61,329 bases of DNA from Planctomycetota bacterium (GTDB taxonomy: Bacteria; Planctomycetota; Planctomycetia; Pirellulales; Pirellulaceae), in the NCBI GenBank assembly GCA_026692845.1, contig JAPLNM010000039.1, positions 1 to 61,329 on the forward strand, in the 5' to 3' direction. Every line of letters begins with the position of its first letter. Position 1 is the stretch's first letter. Made by a program: the position numbers and the translations under genes. A model generated the notes under the pieces. The model ran no database searches and was not told the origin of the DNA. It was given only the letters and a program-made list of their open reading frames with translations. This document shows positions 36,949 to 45,382 of the stretch, one piece after another.

Positions 36949-38240
36949 ACCAGGACCTTCCAAATCGGTTCAGCGGCCGGGTCTGCAATCGGCAATTCAC
37001 GTCCATCGACTATCAGCGACTGGCTCGAATCGACCCCAACGCCTCGCAGGATGGTATGGAAGATGTCCCCATGATCGACTTGCCCATCGACCACCTCGGT
37101 CCCTTCCTTGTTGGTCTGTCCGAAGGCTGCACCTTGGACGACCTTAGCTCCTGCCATGGCGACCGACCAAGCTTTCGACCAGTGGTCGCGTCCATAGTAG
37201 AGGTTGATATTCGGGGTTCGTCCGAACTCGCTTAAGACGACGACCAAGGTTTTTTCGAGCATTCCTCGCTCGGCTAGATCTTCGATGAACGTCGCATAGG
37301 CTAGGTCGAATTCGCCTACTTGTTCGATGTGGAAATTGAAGTTGTCGTTGTGGGTGTCGTAGTTCGAATGGGTGATTTGAATGAACGAAACGCCGTTTTC
37401 CAGAAGTCGCCGTGCGACCAAACACTGCCGCCCGAGCTCCGAACTTCCGTACTTGTCCTGGGCCGCCTGCGGCTCTTTGCTGACGTCGAAAACTTCGCGC
37501 CGCTCCATGAGTTTCAAGGCTTGCTCATAGGAGTGGGTGTAAGCATCGGTGATCGCCGAGCGGCGTTGGCTCAAGTACTGTTCGTTAATCTTGCGTCGCA
37601 AAAGGTGCCTGCGAGCTTCGGCATCGTCGGCGATCGCATCGGGTTTGTTGGAGTTCAACGGGGGCTTGTCCCCTCCGAGATGGATGCTGTTGAATTTGGG
37701 GCCCAAATACGCAGCTTCGTTGCCGCGTCCCCCACCGCCACCCGGGGTGATGATGATGTGCCCAGGTAAGCCCGTTTGATCGTCATGGAGCATCTTGGCG
37801 GCCACCGATCCGACCTGAGGATACTCAGCGGCCGGTGTTTGACGCCTGCCGGTGAGCATCATGTAAGCACCTTTGCCGTGATCGTCTTCGGCGGTATTTA
37901 CGCCCCGTAAAAGGCACAAGTGGTGCATCTGCTTTGCCGTCTTTGGAAGAAGCTCACTGATGTGTATTCCAGGCACACTCGTCGGTATGGCGCGAAAAGG
38001 TCCACCGGTGTTGGTCGATGGTTTCGGGTCCCAGCTCTCGAGCTGACTGAGTCCCCCGTGCATGTTGAAGACGACGACACGGTAATCGTTCTTCGGGATC
38101 GCACCGGCGACCTTTGAGGATAGGCTAGCGACCCCACCCAATAGCCCTGCGGCGCCGACAAGTCCACTGGCTCCTAGAAACCTTCGGCGATTGAGCGCAT
38201 GGTCCATCGATCCACAGGCATATCGTGCTCGTTTGGTCAT
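36945..38240 (-). CDS. DUF1501 family protein with Tat signal
   Basis: A 431-residue protein with a clear twin-arginine signal (LNRRRFLGASGLVGAAGLLG). The DUF1501 core follows: VVFNMHGGLSQLESWDPKPS, HISELLPKTAKQMHHLCLLR, ARRLLENGVSFIQITHSNYD, then TLVVVLSEFGRTPNINLYYG and GRDHWSKAWSVAMAGA. It is shorter than the other two DUF1501 proteins in the window and belongs to a distinct subgroup with a His-Trp pair (GRDHW). It lies between a DUF1549 gene and a WD40 gene on one strand, a common planctomycete order. Function unknown. Confidence 0.92.
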   Translation of the reverse strand: MTKRARYACGSMDHALNRRRFLGASGLVGAAGLLGGVASLSSKVAGAIPKNDYRVVVFNMHGGLSQLESWDPKPSTNTGGPFRAIPTSVPGIHISELLPKTAKQMHHLCLLRGVNTAEDDHGKGAYMMLTGRRQTPAAEYPQVGSVAAKMLHDDQTGLPGHIIITPGGGGGRGNEAAYLGPKFNSIHLGGDKPPLNSNKPDAIADDAEARRHLLRRKINEQYLSQRRSAITDAYTHSYEQALKLMERREVFDVSKEPQAAQDKYGSSELGRQCLVARRLLENGVSFIQITHSNYDTHNDNFNFHIEQVGEFDLAYATFIEDLAERGMLEKTLVVVLSEFGRTPNINLYYGRDHWSKAWSVAMAGAKVVQGAAFGQTNKEGTEVVDGQVDHGDIFHTILRGVGVDSSQSLIVDGRELPIADPAAEPIWKVLV

Positions 38241-38339
38241 CGGTCTACTCCGCTTGCTTGTAAAAAATGCTCGTAAAGAATGTTCGTGAAGGCTTGTTCG
38301 TGAAGGCTACTTGCCGGTCGGTTCGCTCCAAGGATCGGA

Positions 38340-41300
38340 TCAAGGGTAAACTCGGAATTCGACTCCAGCGAGAATTCCCCAAACGAGTTCATGGAAAACA
38401 GCGGACTTGGACTCAGGATTTTTCCCGATGAGTTCAGGGATCCACTCTAATTCCGACGAACTCGCCGGTCTTGATAGGAGTCCCCGGGCGAGCAATTCCA
38501 CGGCGGTTCGAGGATCCGGAGTTTGGATTGCGCGGTGGGTTAAATTGCTGCCGCTCGGAGCGGCCCAACCGTAGACGGAACCACCGTTGGCCACAAACAA
38601 GGCCTGATCGGGCGATGCGAAAAAATCATCGTTGGTTTGCCCGACGCCCGAGGAGTAAAGGCTCGAAAAGGTGTCGATGTTACCTTGGAGTTTGTCGCGG
38701 GCCTGTCGGACCGATTGCAAAATCCTGGCTTGTTGCTCGCTAGCGGGTGCATCGGGTGCTAACGCTACGTTTTTGTCCAATTCGGCTTTCTCGTTGTCGA
38801 TGTAGCTCGACAGGATGTTGGTGGCCGTCAAGATCGACCATCCGAACTGTTCGGGGCTCAAGGCCCGCTCGGGGGCAACGGCAAAGATCGCTTGGCAGTG
38901 TTGGTCGACCTCCAGCTTTTGCATGGCGCATTCCTGCGCGAACTTATCGGCTTGAGTTTTCAGCGTTTCGATCGATGCCTTGTGGGTATCGAACGCCATT
39001 TGCTGGGCTTGAACCTTGCTCTGTGCATTCGCGATCAAGAGATTGTTTTCCCCGAGCTTCTTTTGCATTTCCCCAAGGTTGGCTTGGAGTTGTTTCACGA
39101 TCGCATCGACGGCGAGAAGGTCGGTCTGTCGGGTCGTCAAGCTCGCGTCGATCTGAGCGATGGCCGCTTGGATGGGACCTGCGTCGGCGACGAGTCCCTG
39201 GGCGTCGGTCAACTGGGATTTCGCCGCAACGAGTTTTTCCTGTTGCGAGAGCAGTTCTTTCCCTTTGCTCGTGACGGGCTCGAGCTGCTTGTTTGTTTCG
39301 GCCATGGTTGCTTGCAAAGCGACGCTGGTTTGTTCCATGGCCGCCTTTTCGTTGTTCGCAACCAAAAGGGCTTCCTGCATCGAAGGCATTTGCGTCGATA
39401 GCTGTGCAAGCTGAACTCCTGCGGCGGCGGCTTCGGCCGAGCGGTCGAACCATGTCGCAACGCGTTGGAGTCTCTCGACACGCTGCGAAAGGGTCGCGGC
39501 AAAGCGCCTTGAGGCTTGGAAGCCTTCGCGGGCTAAAATCATCGCCGTGTCGGCTTGCTGGAGTTGTTGCTCGACAGGGGTTAGACGATCGACGACAGTT
39601 TTCCACTCCACGCGTTTGGTCTCTTTGGCCGCGAGGGTCGCATCGCGTGCCGTGGCGGCGGCAACCGCTGCTTGTTCCGCAGCGATGACTTGGGGCTTGA
39701 GAGCGTCGATTTTGCCTCGGGTACTGACGATGCTGGCTTGGATTTCCAGATCGTCTCCTAACGCCTTGGCCTGCTCGAGCTTCTGAGCCGCTTCGTCCAA
39801 TAAACTTATTTTTTTGGCGATCGCTTGGTGGGCTGCCGATGCTTTATCGAAGGCGGCTAAAGCGTCGTTCCATTTTTTGTTCGCATCGTTGAAGCCCGCC
39901 TCGGCTGCGTCGAGTTCGACGCGGACGTTGATGCGGGTCTTTTGGATTTCTCGCCAAGCATCAGCGGCGGCGTCGTAAGCGGACTGCTTTTCCTGCCATG
40001 AACTCTCGGCTCCTGGCATCGCCGACTTGGCTACCGCGAGCGTTTCGGTCAGTTGGGCTCGCCATGCGATCGCTTCGGGGCTTTGGACTTGCAACACCCC
40101 ACGCGCGTCGACTTGAGCCTCCACCGGCATGCGACGACCGCGTTGATAAGTGGCGCTCAGGGCGATTTGACGAAGGATAAGCGTCGGATCGAACTTCGAT
40201 TCGATCAGCGAGTCGGTCAGAATACCCATCAGCTTTGGATTGCTCGCCGGGTTGTCGAAATGACGCATGTCCAAGGGGTGGATCAAGCCACGTCCGAACA
40301 TCAGCGCCCAGAGTCGATTGGCCCAGTTCTCGGAAAATTCCCTGTTGGAAGCCTGCAATTGGGCCGCCAAGAGCGAGCGACGACTCTGCACAGGTGCATT
40401 AGGAAGTCCCCCGAAGGCCCCGTCGCGAACCGCCGATTCGTAACGTTGATCGGGAGCCATATAGGGTTCGAAAAGCTCGATTTGGCCAGGCCCTCGGGTG
40501 GCCGATCGAAACGGAACCCCTTTGTTGAAGACCGATTCGAACGGGGCATCGCCGGCGGCTTTCTCGATGTACATCTGTAGCTTCTGTTCGGCCCCCTTCT
40601 CATCGGTCGTTTTCCCCTCGGCCAGAGAACTTGCCGAAACATAGGCCAATAAGCCGTGGTAATCGATCTGCAAGTAATCGTCTACCTGCGGATGGTCATG
40701 GCACTGAGCGCATTGGAGATCTTTTCCAAAAAAGACTCGCCCCACATCGCGAGCCAACGCATGGGCATCGCCTCCGCGCTCGAGAAAGAAGCGCTGTTGA
40801 GCTCGTGCGGATTTGTTCCACCAAGCGCTCTGGACGATCCCTTGCAAAAGCGCATCGATCGGAGTCCTCGAATCGACTGCGCTTCTGAGGTAAGCGATCC
40901 AAGTGGCTCGATCGACATTTTGGTAGGGGCGGCGCTGAAGCAATGTTTTGTCGTACCAATCGACCATCCGTTCGCGGTAAGACGGGTCGGCCAGAAATCG
41001 ATCCACCCAACGCTCCCATCGGCCCTCGATAGGCTCAGCAACGAATGCGTCGATCTCCTCGATCGTTGGGATTGTGTTTCGCAGATCGAGCGATAATCGA
41101 CGCAGTGCTTGTGCCGGTTCGGTGGGACTCGCAGACAACCATGGCAAGTCCGCTTGCGCCGCACCATCGATACGCTGATGGAGACCCTCGATCTGCCCTA
41201 GAGCAGGTCCTAAAGTGCTCAAGGCGAAAACACAAACCGATAGTGCAAGCCGATGAATAGAAGAACAAACAACGGCCGGGCAACCGAAGGCTGTTTTCAA

Positions 41301-41345
41301 GGCCAAAGCGCTTACGATGCATTGCAACGGAATCAATCCGTTCAT
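38340..41345 (-). CDS. DUF1549/DUF1553-type protein with long central coiled coil
   Basis: A 1,001-residue exported protein. A signal or anchor region lies in the first 50 residues. DUF1549 (about 75-270) contains KDLQCAQCHDHPQVDDYLQI with a CxxCH (C212, C215, H216) that could bind haem or metal. A DUF1553-like part follows (about 310-410: SNREFSENWANRLWALMFGR and LMGILTDSLIESKFDPTLIL). Residues about 430-830 are Ala/Gln/Lys-rich and form a long coiled coil that splits DUF1553; the C-terminal part resumes with PEQFGWSILTATNIL. The insertion is unusual for the family and may mediate oligomerisation. First gene of the DUF1549-DUF1501-WD40 operon. Confidence 0.87.
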   Translation of the reverse strand: MNGLIPLQCIVSALALKTAFGCPAVVCSSIHRLALSVCVFALSTLGPALGQIEGLHQRIDGAAQADLPWLSASPTEPAQALRRLSLDLRNTIPTIEEIDAFVAEPIEGRWERWVDRFLADPSYRERMVDWYDKTLLQRRPYQNVDRATWIAYLRSAVDSRTPIDALLQGIVQSAWWNKSARAQQRFFLERGGDAHALARDVGRVFFGKDLQCAQCHDHPQVDDYLQIDYHGLLAYVSASSLAEGKTTDEKGAEQKLQMYIEKAAGDAPFESVFNKGVPFRSATRGPGQIELFEPYMAPDQRYESAVRDGAFGGLPNAPVQSRRSLLAAQLQASNREFSENWANRLWALMFGRGLIHPLDMRHFDNPASNPKLMGILTDSLIESKFDPTLILRQIALSATYQRGRRMPVEAQVDARGVLQVQSPEAIAWRAQLTETLAVAKSAMPGAESSWQEKQSAYDAAADAWREIQKTRINVRVELDAAEAGFNDANKKWNDALAAFDKASAAHQAIAKKISLLDEAAQKLEQAKALGDDLEIQASIVSTRGKIDALKPQVIAAEQAAVAAATARDATLAAKETKRVEWKTVVDRLTPVEQQLQQADTAMILAREGFQASRRFAATLSQRVERLQRVATWFDRSAEAAAAGVQLAQLSTQMPSMQEALLVANNEKAAMEQTSVALQATMAETNKQLEPVTSKGKELLSQQEKLVAAKSQLTDAQGLVADAGPIQAAIAQIDASLTTRQTDLLAVDAIVKQLQANLGEMQKKLGENNLLIANAQSKVQAQQMAFDTHKASIETLKTQADKFAQECAMQKLEVDQHCQAIFAVAPERALSPEQFGWSILTATNILSSYIDNEKAELDKNVALAPDAPASEQQARILQSVRQARDKLQGNIDTFSSLYSSGVGQTNDDFFASPDQALFVANGGSVYGWAAPSGSNLTHRAIQTPDPRTAVELLARGLLSRPASSSELEWIPELIGKNPESKSAVFHELVWGILAGVEFRVYP

Positions 41346-41475
41346 GGTCCAACTCGATTATTAGGCGGGAAAGGCAGGAGGGAGGGTCTAGAACGCCCAG
41401 GTGATCCGAGTCGCGAGAGTCACTCCCCGCGTCTTCAGATCCACTTTTAATTTAACCTTGGTCGTTCGGCCCGAG

Positions 41476-41709
41476 TCAACGGGCAAACCCAGGGGCCTGA
41501 AAGATGGCGGGTTTTTCCCCAGATATTTCCTTCAGGAGCCCTAGGATTCGAAAGTCTAATGCGTCGATTTGTTCCAGAACCAGCTCGTACCTACCGTTCA
41601 ACTCGGCCATCTGGTCTGGATGGTCCATCTGGATCGACGAACATTCTGCCTGATCGTCGTCGGACGATACCGCATCGTTTGGAGTCGGTTGGCTAGTTGC
41701 TGTTTGCAT
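41476..41709 (-). CDS. small acidic protein, function unknown
   Basis: A 77-residue frame with an acidic, Ser/Asp-rich N-terminal half and a helical C-terminal half (MAELNGRYELVLEQIDALDFRI, split MAELNGRYEL + VLEQIDALDFRI) that could form a short coiled coil. No ribosome site is clear. It lies alone between the DUF1549 gene and the MfnB group. No family is recognised; the protein-like composition suggests it is real. Confidence 0.45.
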   Translation of the reverse strand: MQTATSQPTPNDAVSSDDDQAECSSIQMDHPDQMAELNGRYELVLEQIDALDFRILGLLKEISGEKPAIFQAPGFAR

Positions 41710-41804
41710 TGTGCTAGAAGAATCCGGTCAAGGCGCAAGAAGGCCTCCAAGGAAGAGTGCCTAATTGGATTCGACCGTGGACCTTAACAGTCCGCACTAA
41801 CTTG

Positions 41805-42056
41805 CTAGGAATCCGGGTTGTCCGGACTGGGGTTGGTTTGCGGGCTAGAAAAGCTGGGCAAGCTCAGGGATTTCGCGCGCAGACCGATCGCTTCGTACTT
41901 TTGGTTGAATTCGTAGATGAATTCGTCGGGATGATCCGCAGGGATAGCCAAGCCGCCTACGGGGATTCCGCCTTGGAGCACGATCCCAGCGAGAGGTAAG
42001 GGACGATAGTTCGAGGACAATCCGGATTCCTTCCTAGACGCAGGGTTGGCCGACAT
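41805..42056 (-). CDS. small conserved-looking protein downstream of mfnB, function unknown
   Basis: An 83-residue frame from the ATG at 42056, overlapping the mfnB stop by 23 bases, so likely coupled to it. The core YRPLPLAGIVLQGGIPVGG and IPADHPDEFIYEFNQKYEA looks like real protein; the C-terminus is Ser/Pro-rich. No domain is recognised. The overlap with mfnB hints at a shared function but nothing more can be said. Confidence 0.5.
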   Translation of the reverse strand: MSANPASRKESGLSSNYRPLPLAGIVLQGGIPVGGLAIPADHPDEFIYEFNQKYEAIGLRAKSLSLPSFSSPQTNPSPDNPDS

Positions 42057-42789
42057 GGGCCAAGGCTTTTGCGACCAGTCCTTGGTCGATGGTGCTGGTT
42101 CTATCCCTTGGGTTTCGGCACACGGCCCCGCGAACTCCGATCCAATTGGGTTCAAGTCGGCTGAGTTTGGCGAGTTGATCCAAGGGGATCGATCCGGCGA
42201 TTGCGATTTGAAAGTTCTGCCGTTTGGCATCTTGAATCCGCTGTTCGAGCAGGTGAATTTCAAGCCAATCGGTCAGTTTGGAGCCATCTTTGACGGCAGT
42301 ATCGATGAGTATTTTATCGATCCGTTGTTCCGCGGCGGCCGAAAGGACGGTGTTCCAATCCGGTGCATCGACGCGACGGTAATCGGCATAATGAACGAGG
42401 ATTACTTGCTCAGGGCTGGGCGTTTGTGCAACGATTTTCGAAAGTTTTTCCCGCCAATTGGTGGTTTGCTCAGCCCGAGCCAATCCCCACTTGATATGCC
42501 CGTTGGTTCGTTCGGGCCCTTGGGCCCCAAGTGCTTTGATGAAGGCTGCATCGCTCTCAGAATTCCAGTCCGGAAGTTCGCCTCCTGCGATGCTCCAGTG
42601 GGGCACGCGTGACGAAGCGGAGGTCATTCCAGCGGCGAATTGCTTGACAAGTGGCAACTCAGGCCGGCCCAGGGGCCCATGGCGAGGTTCTTTGAGATCG
42701 ATCCATGGGACTTTCAACTCTTGGAGCAAAATACACTCTTCAAGCGTGTTTGCGCTGACTAGAAGTTGACAGGCGGTTGAAATGCTCAT
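42034..42789 (-). CDS. mfnB: (5-formylfuran-3-yl)methyl phosphate synthase-like protein (MfnB, DUF556)
   Basis: A 251-residue TIM-barrel protein like MfnB, which makes the furan precursor of methanofuran from glyceraldehyde 3-phosphate. The N-terminus LLVSANTLEECILLQELKVP and WIDLKEPRHGPLGRPELPLV carry the family motif with the first catalytic-type lysine (DLKEP). A second lysine is in ILIDTAVKDGSKLTDWL, and IAIAGSIPLDQLAKL ends the barrel. Some planctomycetes carry tetrahydromethanopterin/methanofuran-linked C1 genes, and this fits that set. No other C1 gene is in the window. It is divergent from RNase D with 57 bases between. Confidence 0.82.
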   Translation of the reverse strand: MSISTACQLLVSANTLEECILLQELKVPWIDLKEPRHGPLGRPELPLVKQFAAGMTSASSRVPHWSIAGGELPDWNSESDAAFIKALGAQGPERTNGHIKWGLARAEQTTNWREKLSKIVAQTPSPEQVILVHYADYRRVDAPDWNTVLSAAAEQRIDKILIDTAVKDGSKLTDWLEIHLLEQRIQDAKRQNFQIAIAGSIPLDQLAKLSRLEPNWIGVRGAVCRNPRDRTSTIDQGLVAKALAHVGQPCV

Positions 42790-42846
42790 CGAGAAGGATT
42801 AAAACAGAGGCTATAAGTCGATTGTAAGGGTTTAAGTATAGCGGCA

Positions 42847-44070
42847 TTGACGCAGACTTTGAGGGGCGATTTGGGGACCGATTTCTACTGGATTGAAGAG
42901 CAACTGGCCCTGGACCAATGGTGCCAATCCAATCAAGACTGCAAGTTGCTGGCATTCGACACCGAGTTCGTTTCGGAGGATTCGTATCGCCCCGAATTGT
43001 GTTTGGTCCAGGTCAAGACCGAGTCGGGGATCGCGATCATCGATCCATTGCGGGTCGAAAATATGTCGGGATTCTGGGAGTTGCTACACGATCCCGATCG
43101 CATGGTCGTGGTGCACGCCGGGCGTGAGGAATCGCTTTTCAGTTATCGAGCCACGGAAAAACCGATTCCCAATCTCTTTGATATCCAGTTCGCCGCAGGA
43201 TTTCTAGGCATGGAGTATCCTGCCTCGTATGCGAAGCTTGTTCAGAAGGTCGTCGGCGGTAACTTGGACAAAGAAGAAACACGATCCGACTGGCGAATCC
43301 GTCCTTTGACCCGACGGCAGTTGGAATATGCCGCCCAAGACGTCCGCGACTTGTTGACGATCTACGAGGTATTCTCGGAGAGATTGCAAAAGCATGGTCG
43401 GCTCGAGTGGCTACTCGAAGAGACACGTTCGAAGCAGGAAGAACTGTACGAGTACGAGTCGAGCGAAAATTGGCACCGTATCAGCGGAGTTTCGGCTTTG
43501 TCGGGCACAAGTCTCAGTGTTGCACGAGGGCTGTGGAACTGGAGAGACGAAATGGCCAAGGAGCGGAACATTCCGCCAAGGCGAATCTTGCGTGATGATT
43601 TGCTAGTTGAATTAGCTAGGCGAGGTTCGTCCGACCCAAAGCACTTGCTATCCTTGAGGGGAATGGAGTTTCGCAACACCAAGCCCTTGATTCCTGAGCT
43701 TGCGAAGATCATCGAAGGGGCGCTTGCCGAACCTCCACCGAGTTGGCCCAAAAAACTGCGGTTTGGAAAAGGGCAACCACCGGGGATGTTGACGCAATTT
43801 CTATCCGCGGCGATGGCTTTCATTTGCCATCACAAGCATATCTCGCCAATGCTTGTGGCTACTGCTGAGGATATCCGAGACTACGTCCATTATCGACTCG
43901 ATCCGGACCCCGATACGCAATCCCCACCGTCCCTTTTGAGCGGATGGCGAGCCGATCTCGTCGGCCACGAACTCGACGAACTGCTCGCTGGGAAACTGGC
44001 CGTCGTGCTAGACAACCCACGAAGTCCGATCCCCATTAAATTTCTTCGTGTCGACGGCCAAAAGCGCTAG
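42847..44070 (+). CDS. rnd: ribonuclease D
   Basis: About 407 residues. A DEDD-type 3'-5' exoribonuclease for tRNA and other RNA 3' ends. Exo I is LLAFDTEFVSEDSYRPELCL (D and E), Exo II VVVHAGREE, and Exo III RQLEYAAQDVRDLLTIYEVF (Y and D, the DEDDy type). A C-terminal HRDC-like part follows (LSVARGLWNWRDEMAKERNI). No ATG lies near the natural N-terminus: the frame begins at TTG 42847, with further TTGs four and eight codons in, so a TTG start is likely. It converges on the small protein gene at 44088. Confidence 0.9.
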   Translation: MTQTLRGDLGTDFYWIEEQLALDQWCQSNQDCKLLAFDTEFVSEDSYRPELCLVQVKTESGIAIIDPLRVENMSGFWELLHDPDRMVVVHAGREESLFSYRATEKPIPNLFDIQFAAGFLGMEYPASYAKLVQKVVGGNLDKEETRSDWRIRPLTRRQLEYAAQDVRDLLTIYEVFSERLQKHGRLEWLLEETRSKQEELYEYESSENWHRISGVSALSGTSLSVARGLWNWRDEMAKERNIPPRRILRDDLLVELARRGSSDPKHLLSLRGMEFRNTKPLIPELAKIIEGALAEPPPSWPKKLRFGKGQPPGMLTQFLSAAMAFICHHKHISPMLVATAEDIRDYVHYRLDPDPDTQSPPSLLSGWRADLVGHELDELLAGKLAVVLDNPRSPIPIKFLRVDGQKR

Positions 44071-44087
44071 AAAGCACAATCGATTTG

Positions 44088-44567
44088 TCAACGAACCGAC
44101 GGGGATCTGGAATTGCGACGGATCGTCGAGGGGGTCGGTTCGCTCAGATTGAACTCCTCCAAAGAAAAATCAGCATCGATCTTGCGGACGCTCTTGAGCT
44201 GAACATCGCCGCGTGAGGGTTCGATATGGTAGACGGCCAAGGTCAATTTGGCTGGGTCGACGATCACCAGTTGTTGGAATCCATTGCTCAGGGTCGCCGA
44301 GGACATCAAATGAGTAGCCGTGGCGCTGCTGGTCGATGGACCCACGACGTGCACTCCGGAAGCTTGTGAAATCCCTCCAGAATTTTGAAGATCGCTGGGA
44401 GTAAAAGCTTGAGGGCGTTGCGGATCGAGCAATCCTCGCGGATTGGGCGACTGCCGATCGGGCAATGGAGGCAGATCCGATTGGCTTAGGCTCGACGACC
44501 AATTCGCGCAAGTCGCAAGGAAAAGAGCGATTCCGAATAGATAGCAACCCGGCAGCAAGCGTTCGAT
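44088..44567 (-). CDS. exported protein of unknown function
   Basis: About 159 residues from the ATG at 44567. The N-terminus MIERLLPGCYLFGIALFLAT is a signal peptide or lipoprotein-like leader (LATC). The mature part is Ser/Pro/Gln-rich, then a compact domain with FQQLVIVDPAKLTLAVYHIE that resembles a periplasmic beta fold, and an Arg-rich end. The frame extends upstream to 44657, but the signal peptide fixes the ATG used. No family is recognised. Confidence 0.55.
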   Translation of the reverse strand: MERLLPGCYLFGIALFLATCANWSSSLSQSDLPPLPDRQSPNPRGLLDPQRPQAFTPSDLQNSGGISQASGVHVVGPSTSSATATHLMSSATLSNGFQQLVIVDPAKLTLAVYHIEPSRGDVQLKSVRKIDADFSLEEFNLSEPTPSTIRRNSRSPSVR

Positions 44568-44581
44568 CATCGTCGTTGTTC

Positions 44582-44665
44582 CTAGAAGAACATGGAGACA
44601 AGCAATGCGACCAAAACGGTCGGTAGGATTGCATACTGAGAGACCACAAGCTTGCACAAGTCCAA
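44582..44665 (-). CDS. possible tiny membrane peptide ahead of the exported protein
   Basis: A short frame ends 14 bases before the exported-protein ATG. It reads LDLCKLVVSQYAILPTVLVA and then LLVSMFF, a clean membrane span. The only starts are TTG or GTG, and upstream the frame runs into the mosaic repeat block. It may be the residue of a longer gene cut by the repeats, or a real leader peptide. Weak evidence. Confidence 0.22.
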   Translation of the reverse strand: MDLCKLVVSQYAILPTVLVALLVSMFF

Positions 44666-44750
44666 TCCGACCCGACGGGTCTTTGTATAATTACTTTTGA
44701 TGTTTTGCGGCTTATGTTGGTGCGCCTGATATTCGGGTGCGGTATGCTCC

Positions 44751-44955
44751 GCATATTTGGGGCATATTTGGTGCCAGGGGCATATTTGGTGCCAGGCACC
44801 TCTCGCTGCCCCTCTCACGGTCGGCCCGAATGCTAGCGCACCTCTCGCGGTGCCAGGCGCACCTCTCGCGGTCGGCCCGAATGCTAGCGCACCGTTATGC
44901 TGCGCATATTTGGTGCCATATTTGGTGCTCTCACGGTCGGCCCGAATGCTAGCGA
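44751..44955. repeat. mosaic block of interspersed direct repeats and palindromes
   Basis: Three exact copies of a 20-base unit (GGTCGGCCCGAATGCTAGCG) lie at 44819-44838, 44870-44889 and 44935-44954. They alternate with copies of GCATATTTGGTGCCA (44762, 44780, 44903) and of CGCACCTCTCGCGGT. A palindrome GGTGCCAGGCACC is embedded at about 44788. The units are shuffled rather than in strict tandem. No gene is seen inside. Confidence 0.9.
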
Positions 44956-45031
44956 ACCAGGAAGCCAATACGGTGCGAATCGCCCATTGCGGTCGGGCTC
45001 TCTAACTGGTGCCCGGCATGAATCTGGTTGC

Positions 45032-45271
45032 CTAAGTGAGTGGTGCCTTCTTGAGTGGTACCTTCTTCTTGGCGGATTTTGACTGGGGTGACTTCTGAAT
45101 AGCCTTTGATACTGCTTTTACCTCGGAAACTTTTTCAGGCAACTGCGTTTTACTCATCGACTTTTTCGGATCAGCTTTTGGTTTAGCCTTCTTGATCGCC
45201 GCAGCCTTATCACCTGGACGATTTGGCTTGGTTCTAGCTTCCTCTTTGGAATCCTCCTGGATCGTTGCCAA
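45032..45271 (-). CDS. lysine-rich small protein, H1-tail-like, function unknown
   Basis: A 79-residue frame with about one third Lys and many Ala, Pro and Ser (AAAIKKAKPKADPKKSMSKT and KSPQSKSAKKKVPLKKAPLT). This resembles histone H1-like tails of bacterial DNA-binding proteins, or a low-complexity C-terminal tail cut from a longer gene. The start is a TTG; AGGAGG lies 14 bases upstream. A 15-bp in-frame duplication (KKVPL, KKAPL) is at its 3' end. It abuts a repeat copy that also truncates the next gene, so it may be a remnant. Confidence 0.35.
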   Translation of the reverse strand: MATIQEDSKEEARTKPNRPGDKAAAIKKAKPKADPKKSMSKTQLPEKVSEVKAVSKAIQKSPQSKSAKKKVPLKKAPLT

Positions 45272-45288
45272 TTCGATCCCAAATGCCT

Positions 45289-45382
45289 CCTATTCAGGTG
45301 CCTGGCGCCGACTGGTAAGCGGATTTTGCTAGCGATCCACCCCGCACTGCCCCTATTCAGGTGCCTGGCACTGATTGGTAGC
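45289..45382. repeat. pair of ~31-bp direct repeats with GGTGCCTGGC core
   Basis: Two copies (45289-45320 and 45352-45382) share CCTATTCAGGTGCCTGGC and then diverge slightly before TGGTA. The second copy runs directly into the truncated DUF11 frame. The core is the reverse complement of the palindrome in the mosaic block at 44.8 kb, so both belong to one repeat family. Confidence 0.88.

Noticed and set aside
44751-44955. CRISPR array
   Set aside because: Only three exact 20-base copies, unequal spacers made of other repeats, and no cas genes.
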